From Cyanobacteria bacterium SIG26 (GTDB taxonomy: Bacteria; Cyanobacteriota; Vampirovibrionia; Gastranaerophilales; Gastranaerophilaceae), in NCBI GenBank assembly GCA_015152555.1, contig SUTS01000006.1, positions 1 through 64,000 of the forward strand: a stretch of 64,000 bases of DNA. The letters are read 5' to 3'. The notes under the pieces were generated by a model that saw only the letters and a list, made by a program, of their open reading frames with translations, was not told where the DNA came from and searched no databases. The translations under genes were made by a program, and so were the position numbers. Below are positions 1 to 9,800 of this stretch, in pieces. Every line of letters begins with the position of its first letter. Within the stretch, counting starts at the first letter, position 1.

Positions 1-303
1 GCTCCTTGCCCCGGATGGGGAAGGGGCAGGGGTGGTGTGACTCGGGGATACTCCCCTCCCTGGATGGACTCTGTCGAATGCAAAACAATTAAGTATTGTT
101 TTACTGAGAGGTAAGGTGGGGGTTGGGTGATAAGCGAGCTCCTTGCCCCGGATGGGGAAGGGGCAGGGGTGGTGTGACTCGGGGATACTCCCCTCCCTGG
201 ATGGACTCTGTCGAATGCAAAACAATTAAGTATTGTTTTACTGAGAGGTAAGGTGGGGGTTGGGGTGATAAGCGAGCTCCCTGCCCCGGATGGGGAAGGG
301 GAG
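1..303. repeat. GC-rich 137-138 bp tandem repeat, two full copies plus a partial third
   Basis: A unit beginning gctccttgccccggatgggg starts at 1, 138 and 276. The first copy is 137 bp and the second 138 bp, differing by one G in the run near its end; the third diverges after about 28 bp. The array is much richer in G and C than the surrounding genes and has no credible reading frame. The array is cut by the left edge of the window, so more copies may lie outside. The word cccctccctggatgg recurs in inverted orientation near 44513-44525, so the unit belongs to an interspersed family. Confidence 0.9.
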
Positions 304-534
304 GGGAAGGGGTGAAAGAGGTCTAAACTAAAAGGTCTAGGATTTCCCCTCTCCGAGGGAGAGGGCTGGGTGAGGGGTTGATGTAAAGAGTCTTCGCTGT
401 AGGACACAATTATAAATCACCCCATCCGGCTTTGCCACCTACCCCACCCAGGGAAGGAACAATGTATTTTCTATTTCCCATTCTCGAGGATGACATGATG
501 TGGTTAGGGCGAGGGGTTGATATGGTAGTACCGA
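304..534. other. Non-coding GC-rich stretch
   Basis: No gene is visible. The stretch contains G- and C-rich words such as cccctctccgagggagaggg (an imperfect inverted repeat near 345-365) and more sequence of the kind seen in the flanking repeats. It is best read as degenerate interspersed repeat. Confidence 0.5.
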
Positions 535-664
535 CATTCTGAGCGGGGGTAAAATATATTGATGTTAATAACCTTCCCATCCATCGTCATTCTGAGCGGG
601 GGTAAATGTATTGATGTTAATAATCTTCCTGTCCATCGTCATTCTGAGCGGAGCGAAGAATCTC
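535..664. repeat. 52-53 bp tandem repeat beginning cattctgagcgg
   Basis: The word cattctgagcgg starts at 535, 588 and 640. Between them lies nearly the same text (ggggtaaa...tattgatgttaataa...cttcc...tccatcgt), giving two full units of 53 and 52 bp. The third copy continues as the left arm of the inverted-repeat element at 638-719. An 89-codon open frame (559-828) crosses these repeats but has no ribosome site and consists of repeat sequence, so it is not treated as a gene. Confidence 0.8.
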
Positions 665-719
665 TTATTATTTCTATACAATTTTATGAGATTCTTCGGG
701 CTAAAGCCCTCAGAATGAC
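638..719. repeat. 82 bp inverted-repeat (MITE-like) element
   Basis: The ends are perfect inverted repeats: gtcattctgag at 638-648 and ctcagaatgac at 709-719. Inner arms gaagaatctc (655-664) and gagattcttc (689-698) also pair, so the element can fold into a long hairpin. Its right half, 681-719, recurs identically at 44702-44740 inside the upstream part of a prepilin reading frame. No transposase is present here; non-autonomous mobility is inferred. Confidence 0.75.
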
Positions 720-829
720 AATTATTAAGAAGTTAATTATACTGTATCCCCGAGTATCGCCCGAGGATGACTTATTATTTGACAAGAGACACGAAAGCCC
801 TATAATTTACCCCTTTAGAGCAAATTAAA

Positions 830-1306
830 TTACAGAACCCCGTTTTCTGAAAATCTTGTTTTTAATAATCCACTATCAGATTCAAGCATTATACTAAGAT
901 ACAATAATTTATTTTCTATATCATCTTCTTGTCTGGTAAATTCTAATCCCAGATGATCTTTTTTTGACCGTATAACTTTTGCGGCTGTTTTAATCTCTAT
1001 GTTTTTATACTTGATGTTTATTGGGATTTCTTCATCGATGTTATAATTAGTGTTTGCTAATTTTAGTCCGCCTCTTGATATATCAATAACATTTAAACTT
1101 TTGCCATTTGACGAGATTGTTATATGTGCTGATATTTGCGAATGTTTTATTCTGATATATTGACGTTTATCGTTGGTTATATCAAATATAAGAGGAGTTT
1201 TATCTCTTAGTTCAATAGCAGATTCTTCACATCGTGTTATATTGTTAGCGCTAAATAACACGACTAGTGATATGCTGATTAATATTTTTATAATACTACA
1301 ATTCAT
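830..1306 (-). CDS. Small Sec-targeted PilZ-like protein
   Basis: 158 residues. An N-terminal hydrophobic segment (about residues 5-20) followed by polar sequence looks like a signal peptide or membrane anchor. The rest is one PilZ-like domain: RQYIR (R48 and R52, the RxxxR motif) and DISRGG (75-80, the DxSxxG motif), the two motifs that bind c-di-GMP in classical PilZ proteins. The domain is clearly related to the C-terminal domains of the two giant adhesins just upstream on the same strand and ends with the same N-K-L-L-Y-L-S type helix. It lies about 100 bp downstream of the first adhesin gene, with a hairpin between, so it may be a detached copy of that domain. A periplasmic or surface place is inferred from the N-terminus and is odd for a c-di-GMP sensor. 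Ligand binding is unproven. Confidence 0.75.
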   Translation of the reverse strand: MNCSIIKILISISLVVLFSANNITRCEESAIELRDKTPLIFDITNDKRQYIRIKHSQISAHITISSNGKSLNVIDISRGGLKLANTNYNIDEEIPINIKYKNIEIKTAAKVIRSKKDHLGLEFTRQEDDIENKLLYLSIMLESDSGLLKTRFSENGVL

Positions 1307-1348
1307 TTTCCCTAATGCTAAAATTTTACGAGTTCATTCTAACATACA

Positions 1349-1377
1349 GAAAAGACCTACGCAAGGTAGATCTTTTC
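1349..1377 (-). terminator. Hairpin downstream of the first giant adhesin
   Basis: On the minus strand gaaaagatctacc and ggtaggtcttttc-like arms face each other around a short loop with one mismatch. The following T-run is weak. It lies between the adhesin stop at 1408 and the small PilZ gene, so it may stop or attenuate read-through. Confidence 0.45.
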
Positions 1378-1407
1378 CATTGATTGACTAGAATATAAGA
1401 TGTTTGT

Positions 1408-4400
1408 TTATTTGTTATAAGATAATGCCGGATCTTCCAGTAACAAACTTAGGTATAATAATTTGTTAGCGGTTGCTTTGTCTAAGTTTACGAATTCTGC
1501 ACCGGCTCTGGTTGTAGATGCTGATACGACTTTTACATCAGCTTTGATATCAAGATCTGCGTATGTTAAGTGTACAGGAACAACATCTCCGACTTTTAAT
1601 TTGTTGTTGTGAGCTACAGCGATACCACCTCTTGATACGTCTAATAGTTGGTCGATACCGTTATCTGATTTTTCCATAGCTACCGGACAAGGGCTGCTGT
1701 CAACGTTGAATCTCATGAATTGACGTTTGTCGATAGCTTCAACGTTGTTATCATCAACTTTTTTCCAAGCGAAGCTCTTATCACCGGTTATTGTTGTGTT
1801 GTTAGAAGTGTCGTTGCCTCCACCTCCGCCGCCACCCGGAACGTTAGGCTTAATGTTTGGAGGAGTCGGTGTATCTTCACCTTTATCGCCTATTTTTAAA
1901 GGTGTATCGTCAGCGATACCATCGTTATCATCAACGTTTGAGTTGTTTTTGTTTACTGTAATATCACCGTCGCCGTTTGGATAGTAGTAGTTACGTTCGT
2001 GTTCATCTCTGCCGATACCAGTAACATCATTTGGTCTAACCGCGTGGCCTACAGGTTCGTTAAGTGAAGCCGGATTAACAACACCAATCACAGCATTTGT
2101 TGACGGATCTTTGATTTTCGTAAATCCGACTCTGTTAAAGCCTGCATAAATTCCGTTTGCGTAAATATTATCTGCAGTTATATCCATTTTACCGTTATCT
2201 ATAACCGCATTGTTTACTCTCACGCTAGAATCTGCGTATGCATAATAGCCATCAACCATTTCGCCGTCAGGTCTAACGTTTTTGTTAATGTCTAACGCTT
2301 TTAAGGTAACATTATTTGGTAAAACGTCTGATTTGTAATCAGCTTTATTGTATCTTCCGTCGAATTCATAGCCATCGTGACGAGGGCCGAAATAATCATT
2401 TGGTGTCACTGATGAATCTTGGATATGGCCGATATTATCTACGACAAGGTTTTTACCTCTAGTGATAACTGTCATATCACCTTCTGCTGTGATGTTTTTA
2501 ATGTGAGTATTTCCGCTGAATTCAACATCCAAATCGCCTTCTCTGGCAATCATTGTGCAAACTTCATTTGTTGTATATTTGTCATCTAAACCTTTCATAT
2601 AGATGTTTTCGTTTGCCAAAGCATCCATCGCGTATTGAGGAGCTTTTGTTTGATTGAATGTTAATTTGTTATCTTTTGTACCGATGCTACCGTTAGAGAT
2701 TAAAGACATACCCCAACCTTCAACGTTAGCTTTTGTTTTGTCAGTTGAAGCATTAACCATATTGTAGCGTTTTCCAGTATTGTTAGCGCCATAATCGTCA
2801 TCGACTGTAAGGATAACTCTACCATCAGCTTTGATTGCATCGATATTCATATCAGAATCAATTGCAGCATAGTTAATAACAAGGTCTCTACCAGCTTTTG
2901 CGGCATCGGTTGTTTTGGCATTAACTTTTCCAGCGACTTTTGCGTTAATTGATTTTGTAAAATCTCTGCTACCGTCAGCCATTGGTCCAATACCTGTACA
3001 ACCAGAACCTGTACAAGCCTTTTGTTGAACTGGTTTACCGATTGTGCCATTAGTTACGTTCATATTTAAGTTGCCACCAGCGTTTAGTAATACTTTTGCA
3101 ACACCTCTGTTTAGAACGCTTGCGTCATTTGCAGTAATATTGATGTCATTTTCTGCTGTAATGTAGTTATTATTGTTACTTGCTTGATTATCACCAATAA
3201 CTAAATTTGAACCATTTGTTGTTTTTAAGTTAACGTTTTTGCCTTTGACTAAGCCCATCACATTGAATAACCCAACAGCTCCAGTGCCAGTAGCTGGTGT
3301 GTTGATAATATCAACATCATTTGCGCCAGTAATTCTGCCTGTTGATCCAATATGAATTCCGTTATGGCCAGTGTTGTTCATTGTAATTTTTCCAACAGAT
3401 TGAACTGTGCCGTTAACTTCAATACCTTGAGTTCCGGTGTTTTCAATATCAAGAACACCACCATTTTCGATTACGCCATCAACAGTAATACCTTCAACAC
3501 CATTATTTACAATTTTTGTGTTGTTATCGAGGTTTTTGATTTTACCGCCGCCATAAACGTATGTTCCTCCGTTTTTGCCACGGTTAAGAATAGTTAGTTT
3601 ACCTGCTTTAGTTGTAATTGTGCCGCCTTCATTTACGTTGATATGGCCGTCTTCGTTTGTGATATTCGTAATTCCGGTATTATCAATAGTACCATTTATA
3701 TTTATGTGAGCGGCATTATTTGTAATGTTTGCTGTACCCGTATTTTTTACAGTACCGTTTATGGTAATACCATCACCGCCTTGGTTAGTTATTTTTAACT
3801 GTTTTTCTGCATCGCCGTTATTTGTAACAGTACCGTTTATCTTGATGCCACCAGCACTATTGTAAATAGTAGTTGCACCATTGTTAGTTACAGTTCCGTT
3901 AATCAACAATCCGTTTTCGCCAAGATTGTTTAGCATTAATCCGTTAGATTCTACAGTTGCATTATTGGCGATAGTTAAACCGCCTTTATTGTTCTCTACA
4001 GTCAAAACGCCGTTTGTATTTTTAACATAACCTGTTATATCGGTTTTGCTGCCGTAACTTGTTATTGTTGTATTTCCATTATTAGAGAAATTGCCTCCAA
4101 TAGTTAATGCACCATTGCCGTCATTAAGAACTTCTGTGATACCGTTATTTTCAACGGTTCCGGCAAATGTCATATTATCTCCGGTGTTATCGAAGTTTGC
4201 GTTTGTGTTTTTTACAACGGTTCCGGCATTGAATGTCATATTTCCTGCGGAGTTTCTATATATGCCACCAGCATTATTATTAATATTACCATTTACTTCA
4301 AAGCCATCTGCACCTTTGTTTATCATTGTTAAACCGGTCGTATTTGTAATATTACCATTTAGGGTTAATTTTGTTCCATTTTCGTTGATAATACTTGTAT

Positions 4401-6636
4401 GTCCTGTATTATTAATCGTTCCATTAAGTGTCATAGCTCCGGAGCCATTGTTTAATAAGTCTGCATCAACAGCATTGATATTTGAATCCGTTGCGGTATT
4501 AAAGTATCCATTATTGTTTGTTACTGTTAATTTTTCATTTGTATTAGTAATATTGCCGGTTAAGTCAATAGAAAAACCGTTGTTTGTAATATTTGTAGCA
4601 CCGTTATTTGTCAATTTACCACCAATAGTCATAGGGCCTGATAGGTTTACATTACTAATATTTGTGGTACCTTGGTTGTTTATGGTTCCTCCAAACAACA
4701 TAGCGCCGGAACCTTCTTGAATAAAGTTGGCTGTGCCTGCTGAGTTTTGAATAGTCCCGTTAGTATCAATGTTATAATCTTCGTTTGTATTTTTGTACAA
4801 ACCGTCGCCAACGTTAGTAATTTTACCGTTGATGTACAAACCGCCAGCGCCGTTATTAATCAAATCCATACCATCAGCATCTATCTGAGCGGTTGTTTGA
4901 ACGTTTAAGGCTCCGGTGCCGTTGTTAGTGATGTACAATTTACCTTCGTTAGATGTAATATTACCGGTTATATTCAAATCAGTACCATTATTGGTGATTT
5001 CAGCATCTCTAATAATGGTAGTGGTAACTCCAAGCCTGTTTGTAACCTCACGGTTCATTCCGTTAGCAGTAATATTACCACCGATATTCATAGCGCCTGC
5101 ATCGTTAGTTACAACAATGTCTCCTGTATTATTAATTGCACCATTTAATGTCATACCATCTTTACCGCCGTTATATATATACGTTGTAGGTATAACATTA
5201 CCCTCAAAGTCTACTCTTCTAAAGTATGTGTCGTTGATAGTTGAAGTAATATTTCCGGTTTCTCCTAATATAAGACCGCCATCGCCGTAGTTTCTTATAC
5301 TTAATGTGTCTTTTTCATTTGTTATTGTACCGGTGATATTTAAGGCCTTCATATTGTCATTGATGGTTGTTGTTTTGTCACCGAAAGTTCCGTTACCTTC
5401 TTTACCGTTGAGAATAGTTATTCCGCCCGCTCCGGTAACTTTACCTGCAATATCAAAACCACCTTTACCGTAGTTGGATAGAAGAAGACCTGCTTCGTTT
5501 GTAATTTCAGCGGTATCTGTAATTGTAAATTTGGTATTAGGGTCTAATGCATTAAGTGTGACATCATTAACCGTTATAATTGATGGGCTGTTGTAAATTT
5601 CAGTATAACCATTGGTTGCGATTTTACCGCTGATGGTCATATTACCTAATCGGTTTATGATTTTTGTAGTTCCGTCACCGATATTTTCAACATCACCACT
5701 TATGTTCATACCTGCAGGTACTTCGTTGATTATTGTAAGTTTGCCTGAGTCTGCAATATTTTTGACAGTTCCTGAAATGTTAAGATTTGTAGGTAAAGTG
5801 GCTGATTTTTCTCTATTTGAATAAATTTCTATTGTGCCGTCCGAGCTTGTGAAATTAGTTGCGTTCTTATAATCACCGCTAACTAAGGTATTAAATAACG
5901 CTTCGCTACCGTCTTTTGTAATTTTCATTTGGCTTTTATTTATACCTGCAATTAGTGCACTGTTTGATCCGGCAATACTTACTGATGTTCCGTTAAGTCT
6001 AATATCGTTCGTAGCAAGAATTTTACCGTTTATTGTAATTAAGTTATTACCGTGAATATCGACTCCTGAAGTTCCAAGGTCGGTTTCAAATAATGTTCCG
6101 CCATTTGTCGATAAACCGTTAAGGGAACCTCCTTCAAGTAATGCATTATACGCATCTGCAGATGGTGTGTAAACGCTTAAAGAACCAACGTTTAGGACCC
6201 CAGATGAGCCAACCATGAACCCTCCCGGAGTTACAAATACAACTTTGCCATCATGGAATGCGTAACTGGTTGTTCCTGTTTTGTTTACAGTATTAAGCAA
6301 ACCATTTATCGTAGTTATGCCAGTTCCGTCAACCATATTGTAGAATGTTCCAGTGACTTCTTTGCCTGAAGTGTTAAAAATCATATTTGCAGTGTCTCCG
6401 GAACTTAAATCAAATTTCGAATAATGACTATAACCGTTGCCACTGGATACTTTCCCCGGTGTGAGTTCCCAAACTCCTGTGGTTGAATTATAATAAACAC
6501 CGGCATTAACAGAGCCCGTTCCTGAAGTAATTGTTGTGGCCAATGCGCTCATCGATCCGGTTTGTAGCACGAACATGCCCGTCAAAACGGACGCGATTAC
6601 TCGTTTTGGGAGTTTTCTTCTACAATTTCTAGTCAT
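1408..6636 (-). CDS. Giant LktA/FHA-type filamentous adhesin with C-terminal PilZ-like domain
   Basis: 1742 residues from the ATG at 6636. That start follows AAAGGA at the usual distance and is shared with the paralogue at 10613; an in-frame ATG 14 codons upstream precedes that ribosome site and is less likely. Residues 1-33 form a long basic signal peptide ending SALA. About 34-190 resemble the secretion domain of filamentous haemagglutinins and leukotoxin LktA-family adhesins (KVVFVTPGGFMVGSSGVLNV). Residues about 200-1150 are dozens of short Asn/Gly/Thr-rich repeats (NGTINNTG, NGNITN) that would make a beta-helix shaft. A domain shared with the paralogue (about 1160-1560) has a small Cys pair, ACTGSGCTG. 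A Pro/Gly linker with seven consecutive Gly leads to a PilZ-like domain (about 1634-1742) with RQFMR (1638-1642) and DVSRGG (1666-1671). No TpsB-type outer-membrane transporter gene is in the window. Surface adhesion is inferred. Confidence 0.85.
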   Translation of the reverse strand: MTRNCRRKLPKRVIASVLTGMFVLQTGSMSALATTITSGTGSVNAGVYYNSTTGVWELTPGKVSSGNGYSHYSKFDLSSGDTANMIFNTSGKEVTGTFYNMVDGTGITTINGLLNTVNKTGTTSYAFHDGKVVFVTPGGFMVGSSGVLNVGSLSVYTPSADAYNALLEGGSLNGLSTNGGTLFETDLGTSGVDIHGNNLITINGKILATNDIRLNGTSVSIAGSNSALIAGINKSQMKITKDGSEALFNTLVSGDYKNATNFTSSDGTIEIYSNREKSATLPTNLNISGTVKNIADSGKLTIINEVPAGMNISGDVENIGDGTTKIINRLGNMTISGKIATNGYTEIYNSPSIITVNDVTLNALDPNTKFTITDTAEITNEAGLLLSNYGKGGFDIAGKVTGAGGITILNGKEGNGTFGDKTTTINDNMKALNITGTITNEKDTLSIRNYGDGGLILGETGNITSTINDTYFRRVDFEGNVIPTTYIYNGGKDGMTLNGAINNTGDIVVTNDAGAMNIGGNITANGMNREVTNRLGVTTTIIRDAEITNNGTDLNITGNITSNEGKLYITNNGTGALNVQTTAQIDADGMDLINNGAGGLYINGKITNVGDGLYKNTNEDYNIDTNGTIQNSAGTANFIQEGSGAMLFGGTINNQGTTNISNVNLSGPMTIGGKLTNNGATNITNNGFSIDLTGNITNTNEKLTVTNNNGYFNTATDSNINAVDADLLNNGSGAMTLNGTINNTGHTSIINENGTKLTLNGNITNTTGLTMINKGADGFEVNGNINNNAGGIYRNSAGNMTFNAGTVVKNTNANFDNTGDNMTFAGTVENNGITEVLNDGNGALTIGGNFSNNGNTTITSYGSKTDITGYVKNTNGVLTVENNKGGLTIANNATVESNGLMLNNLGENGLLINGTVTNNGATTIYNSAGGIKINGTVTNNGDAEKQLKITNQGGDGITINGTVKNTGTANITNNAAHININGTIDNTGITNITNEDGHINVNEGGTITTKAGKLTILNRGKNGGTYVYGGGKIKNLDNNTKIVNNGVEGITVDGVIENGGVLDIENTGTQGIEVNGTVQSVGKITMNNTGHNGIHIGSTGRITGANDVDIINTPATGTGAVGLFNVMGLVKGKNVNLKTTNGSNLVIGDNQASNNNNYITAENDINITANDASVLNRGVAKVLLNAGGNLNMNVTNGTIGKPVQQKACTGSGCTGIGPMADGSRDFTKSINAKVAGKVNAKTTDAAKAGRDLVINYAAIDSDMNIDAIKADGRVILTVDDDYGANNTGKRYNMVNASTDKTKANVEGWGMSLISNGSIGTKDNKLTFNQTKAPQYAMDALANENIYMKGLDDKYTTNEVCTMIAREGDLDVEFSGNTHIKNITAEGDMTVITRGKNLVVDNIGHIQDSSVTPNDYFGPRHDGYEFDGRYNKADYKSDVLPNNVTLKALDINKNVRPDGEMVDGYYAYADSSVRVNNAVIDNGKMDITADNIYANGIYAGFNRVGFTKIKDPSTNAVIGVVNPASLNEPVGHAVRPNDVTGIGRDEHERNYYYPNGDGDITVNKNNSNVDDNDGIADDTPLKIGDKGEDTPTPPNIKPNVPGGGGGGGNDTSNNTTITGDKSFAWKKVDDNNVEAIDKRQFMRFNVDSSPCPVAMEKSDNGIDQLLDVSRGGIAVAHNNKLKVGDVVPVHLTYADLDIKADVKVVSASTTRAGAEFVNLDKATANKLLYLSLLLEDPALSYNK

Positions 6637-6802
6637 AGTCAATCCTTTCATATATATGTTTTCTTTTATTTTCAACACTTTTTACTGTTATTTTTGTGAC
6701 TGGCATGTCGCATGTTCAGTATACCAGATGTATTAATTAACGGCTTTTTTTTAGTAAAATTTAACAATTTAATGAAAGTGTTACATTTCTTTACTAAAAT
6801 AA

Positions 6803-6830
6803 TAGGTAGACTAGTTGCCTAATCTACCTA
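6803..6830 (-). terminator. Hairpin after the second giant adhesin
   Basis: taggtaga (6803-6810) and tctaccta (6823-6830) form a perfect 8 bp stem with a 12 nt loop. On the minus strand it is followed by tattatttt, and it lies 27 bp after the stop of the adhesin at 6858. It probably separates the two paralogous genes into different transcripts. Confidence 0.55.
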
Positions 6831-6857
6831 CCGTTATATTTAGTTTTTAATCATCTG

Positions 6858-9800
6858 TTATTTTTTTGAAATGTTTTGAGCTTCATCCAATATCATATTC
6901 AAGTATAACAGTTGGTTTGCTGTTGCTTGGTCTAAGTTGACAAACATTGCACCCGCTCTGTTTGTTGTTGCTGTTACAACTTTTACATCGGCTTTGATGT
7001 CTAATCCACCGTATGAAATGTGTACAGGAATTGTATCTCCGACTTTTAAGTTGTTGTTGTGTTTAACTGAAATACCGCCTCTTGATACGTCTATCAATCC
7101 TTGGATTCCATTTGATTGTTCAATTGCGATTGGGTTTTTGTTGTCAGCAACTGAGTATCTCATAAATTGTCTCTTATCAACAGAATCAATGCTGTTGTCA
7201 AGGATTTTTCTTTGAATATACATGCTGCTGCCGTCTTCGCGTATCATTGGATCATCATCGTCATCAGCGTCAGCGTCAGCGTCTGCATCGGCATCAGAAT
7301 CGGCATCAGCATCAGCGTCAGCGTCAGCGTCTGCATCGGCATCAGAATCGGCATCAGCATCAGCGTCAGCGTCTGCGTCTGCGTCAGCGTCAGCGTCTGC
7401 GTCAGCGTCAGCATCAGCGTCAGCATCTGCGTCAGCATCTGCGTCAGCATCAGCGTCAGCATCAGCGTCAGCATCAGCGTCAGTGTCAGCATCAGCATCA
7501 GCGTCAGCATCAGCATCAGCGTCAGCATCTGCGTCAGCGTCAGCATCTGCGTCAGCGTCAGCATCAGCATCAGCGTCTGCGTCTGCATCGGCATCAGCGT
7601 CTGAATCGCTATCGTTATCAGATTGTTCATCTTCGATTTCTAAAGGTGTGCTATCTGCAATATTATCATCATCGTCGATATCTGTTGAACCATCAGAGAA
7701 GTCGCCATCTCCTTCATGATAATAGTAGTTACGTTCAGATTCATCGCGGCCTATACCTTCGACATCTTCCGGTCTTACTGCGTGTCCTGAAGGAATTTCT
7801 GAAGCACCTATGATTTTGTTAGTTGAAGGATCAGCTTCTTTAGAGAATCCGTCTTTGTTAAACCTTGCAACTACTCCGTTTGCGTAAATATTATCAGCAA
7901 CGATATCCATTGTACCGTTATCTAAAACTGCGTTATTCACTCTTACTTCAGAATCTGCGTAAGCATAGTGACCATCAATCATTTCTCCGTTAGGACGAAT
8001 GTTTTTGTTGATATCTAAAGCTTTTAAAGTAACATTATTTGGTAAAACTTCAGATTTGTAATCGTCTTGGTCGTATCCGCCGTCGAATTCGTAACCATCG
8101 TGGCGTGGTCCAAAGTAATCATTTGGTGTAACTGAATCGTCTTCGATATGACCGATATTGTCTACAATAAGTTTGTTACCACGAGCGATTGCTGTAATGT
8201 CGCCTTCTGCTGTAATATTTTTAATATGAGCATTACCGCTGAATTCAACATCAATATCACCTTCGCGAGCAATCATATTGCAAACTTCAGTGTGTGTAAA
8301 TTTATCATCTAAACCTTTTAGGTTGATGTTTTCGTTAGCTAATGCGTCTAATGCATAGTTTTCGTTAGTTTGGTTAAATGTGACTTTGTTATCTTTTTCG
8401 CCAATGCTACCGTTAGAAATTAGGGATATTCCCCAACCTTCAACGTTAGCTTTTGAAGGATCAGTTGATGCGTTAATCATATTATAACGTTTTCCGTTGT
8501 TATCAACACCGAAGTCGTTATCAACTGTTAAAATAACTCTGCCGTCAGCTTTGATTGAATCTATATTCATATCAGAATCAATTGCGGCATAGTTAATAAC
8601 TAAGTCTTCAGGTTTTAAAGCATCTTTTGTTTTTGAAGTTGTAGCATTAACTTTTCCTGTTATATTTGCGTTAATTGATTTTGTGAAGTCTCTGCTGCCA
8701 TCGTTTTTAGGACCGACACCTGTACAACCAGAACCTGTGCAAGCTGCTTGTTGAACAGGTAAACCGATTGTTCCGTTAGTAACGTCCATGTTTAAATTAC
8801 CGCCGGCTTTAAGTAATGTTTTTTCAACACCATAGTTAAGTAAACTTCCGTCAACAATAGCTATTTGAATGTCTTTACCTGCGGTTACATAGTTATTATT
8901 TTCAGTATTGTCACCAATTACAACGTTAGAATTTTTGTTGTCAATTTTAACATTTTGGTTAGCGTTTACTAAACCTTTAATATTAACACCGCCGGTACCG
9001 ATGTTTGTAATATTTACATCGTTAGTTTTTGAGTTTACTAGTCCTGTGCTGTTTAAGTGAATACCTCCATTGTTGTTAACAATGTTTACGTTATTGTTTG
9101 TACCGTAAATGTCGCCGTTAATAACAAAATCATCACCATTGTTTGTCATTGTTAATTCGGCATTATTAGTGTCAACATTACCGTTTACTGTTAAAACACC
9201 TTTGTCGTTAGTAATTGTAGTGATACCTGTCTTGTTAGTGTTTGTATTTGAAACTTGACCATCGATAGTTAAACCGCCAACACCGTAGTACGTATTTAAC
9301 ATTGCAAGATTGCCTTCTTTATTAGTGACAACACCTGTTTTTCCAATGTTAATACCGCCTGCTGCGTAATTGTTGATATCAGCGTTTCCGATATTTGTAA
9401 CATTACCGGTAATATTTAAACCTCCGATATTTGGATTTCTATCTGAATTTTCGCTTTTAATACCATTGTGAATAAGCAAATTACCTGTGTTATTTATATT
9501 GCCGGAAATATTCATTCCTCTGTCGCCGATATTGGTAATTGTTAAATCACCGGTTGTATCTACGTTTCCGGAAATATTAAGTTCAGATAATGTATCTATT
9601 GTTTCGTAAGTATATGTGGTATCCCCTTGGCGGATATGAATAAGCCCTGGTATTGGAACGTTTTCAATAGTTGTACTTCCGTTATTTTTTACGTTACCGG
9701 AGATATTTAAATCGCCCCATTTGTTGCTTATTACTAAATTACCATCAGAGTTTTTAACATTACCTGCAATTTTTGTTCCTTCTTGGCCAAGGACGTTGAT

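Noticed and set aside
1..719. CRISPR array
   Set aside because: Repeats are 52-138 bp units directly abutting with no unique spacers, and no cas gene is present.
559..828. 89-codon open frame on the plus strand
   Set aside because: It lies in tandem and inverted repeats, lacks a ribosome site and reads as repeat-derived peptide (HSERSEESL type) with no domain.
4091..5824. Hydrophobic antisense open frames over the first adhesin
   Set aside because: They mirror the Asn/Gly/Thr repeat on the other strand, have no ribosome site and no recognisable domain.
7167..7813. Several long open frames in other frames across the Asp-Ala tract
   Set aside because: The GAYGCN hexamer has no stop in several frames on both strands; the minus-strand adhesin frame explains the sequence and the others are low-complexity Ser-Ala, Val-Ser, Met-Leu or Arg-Gln-His.
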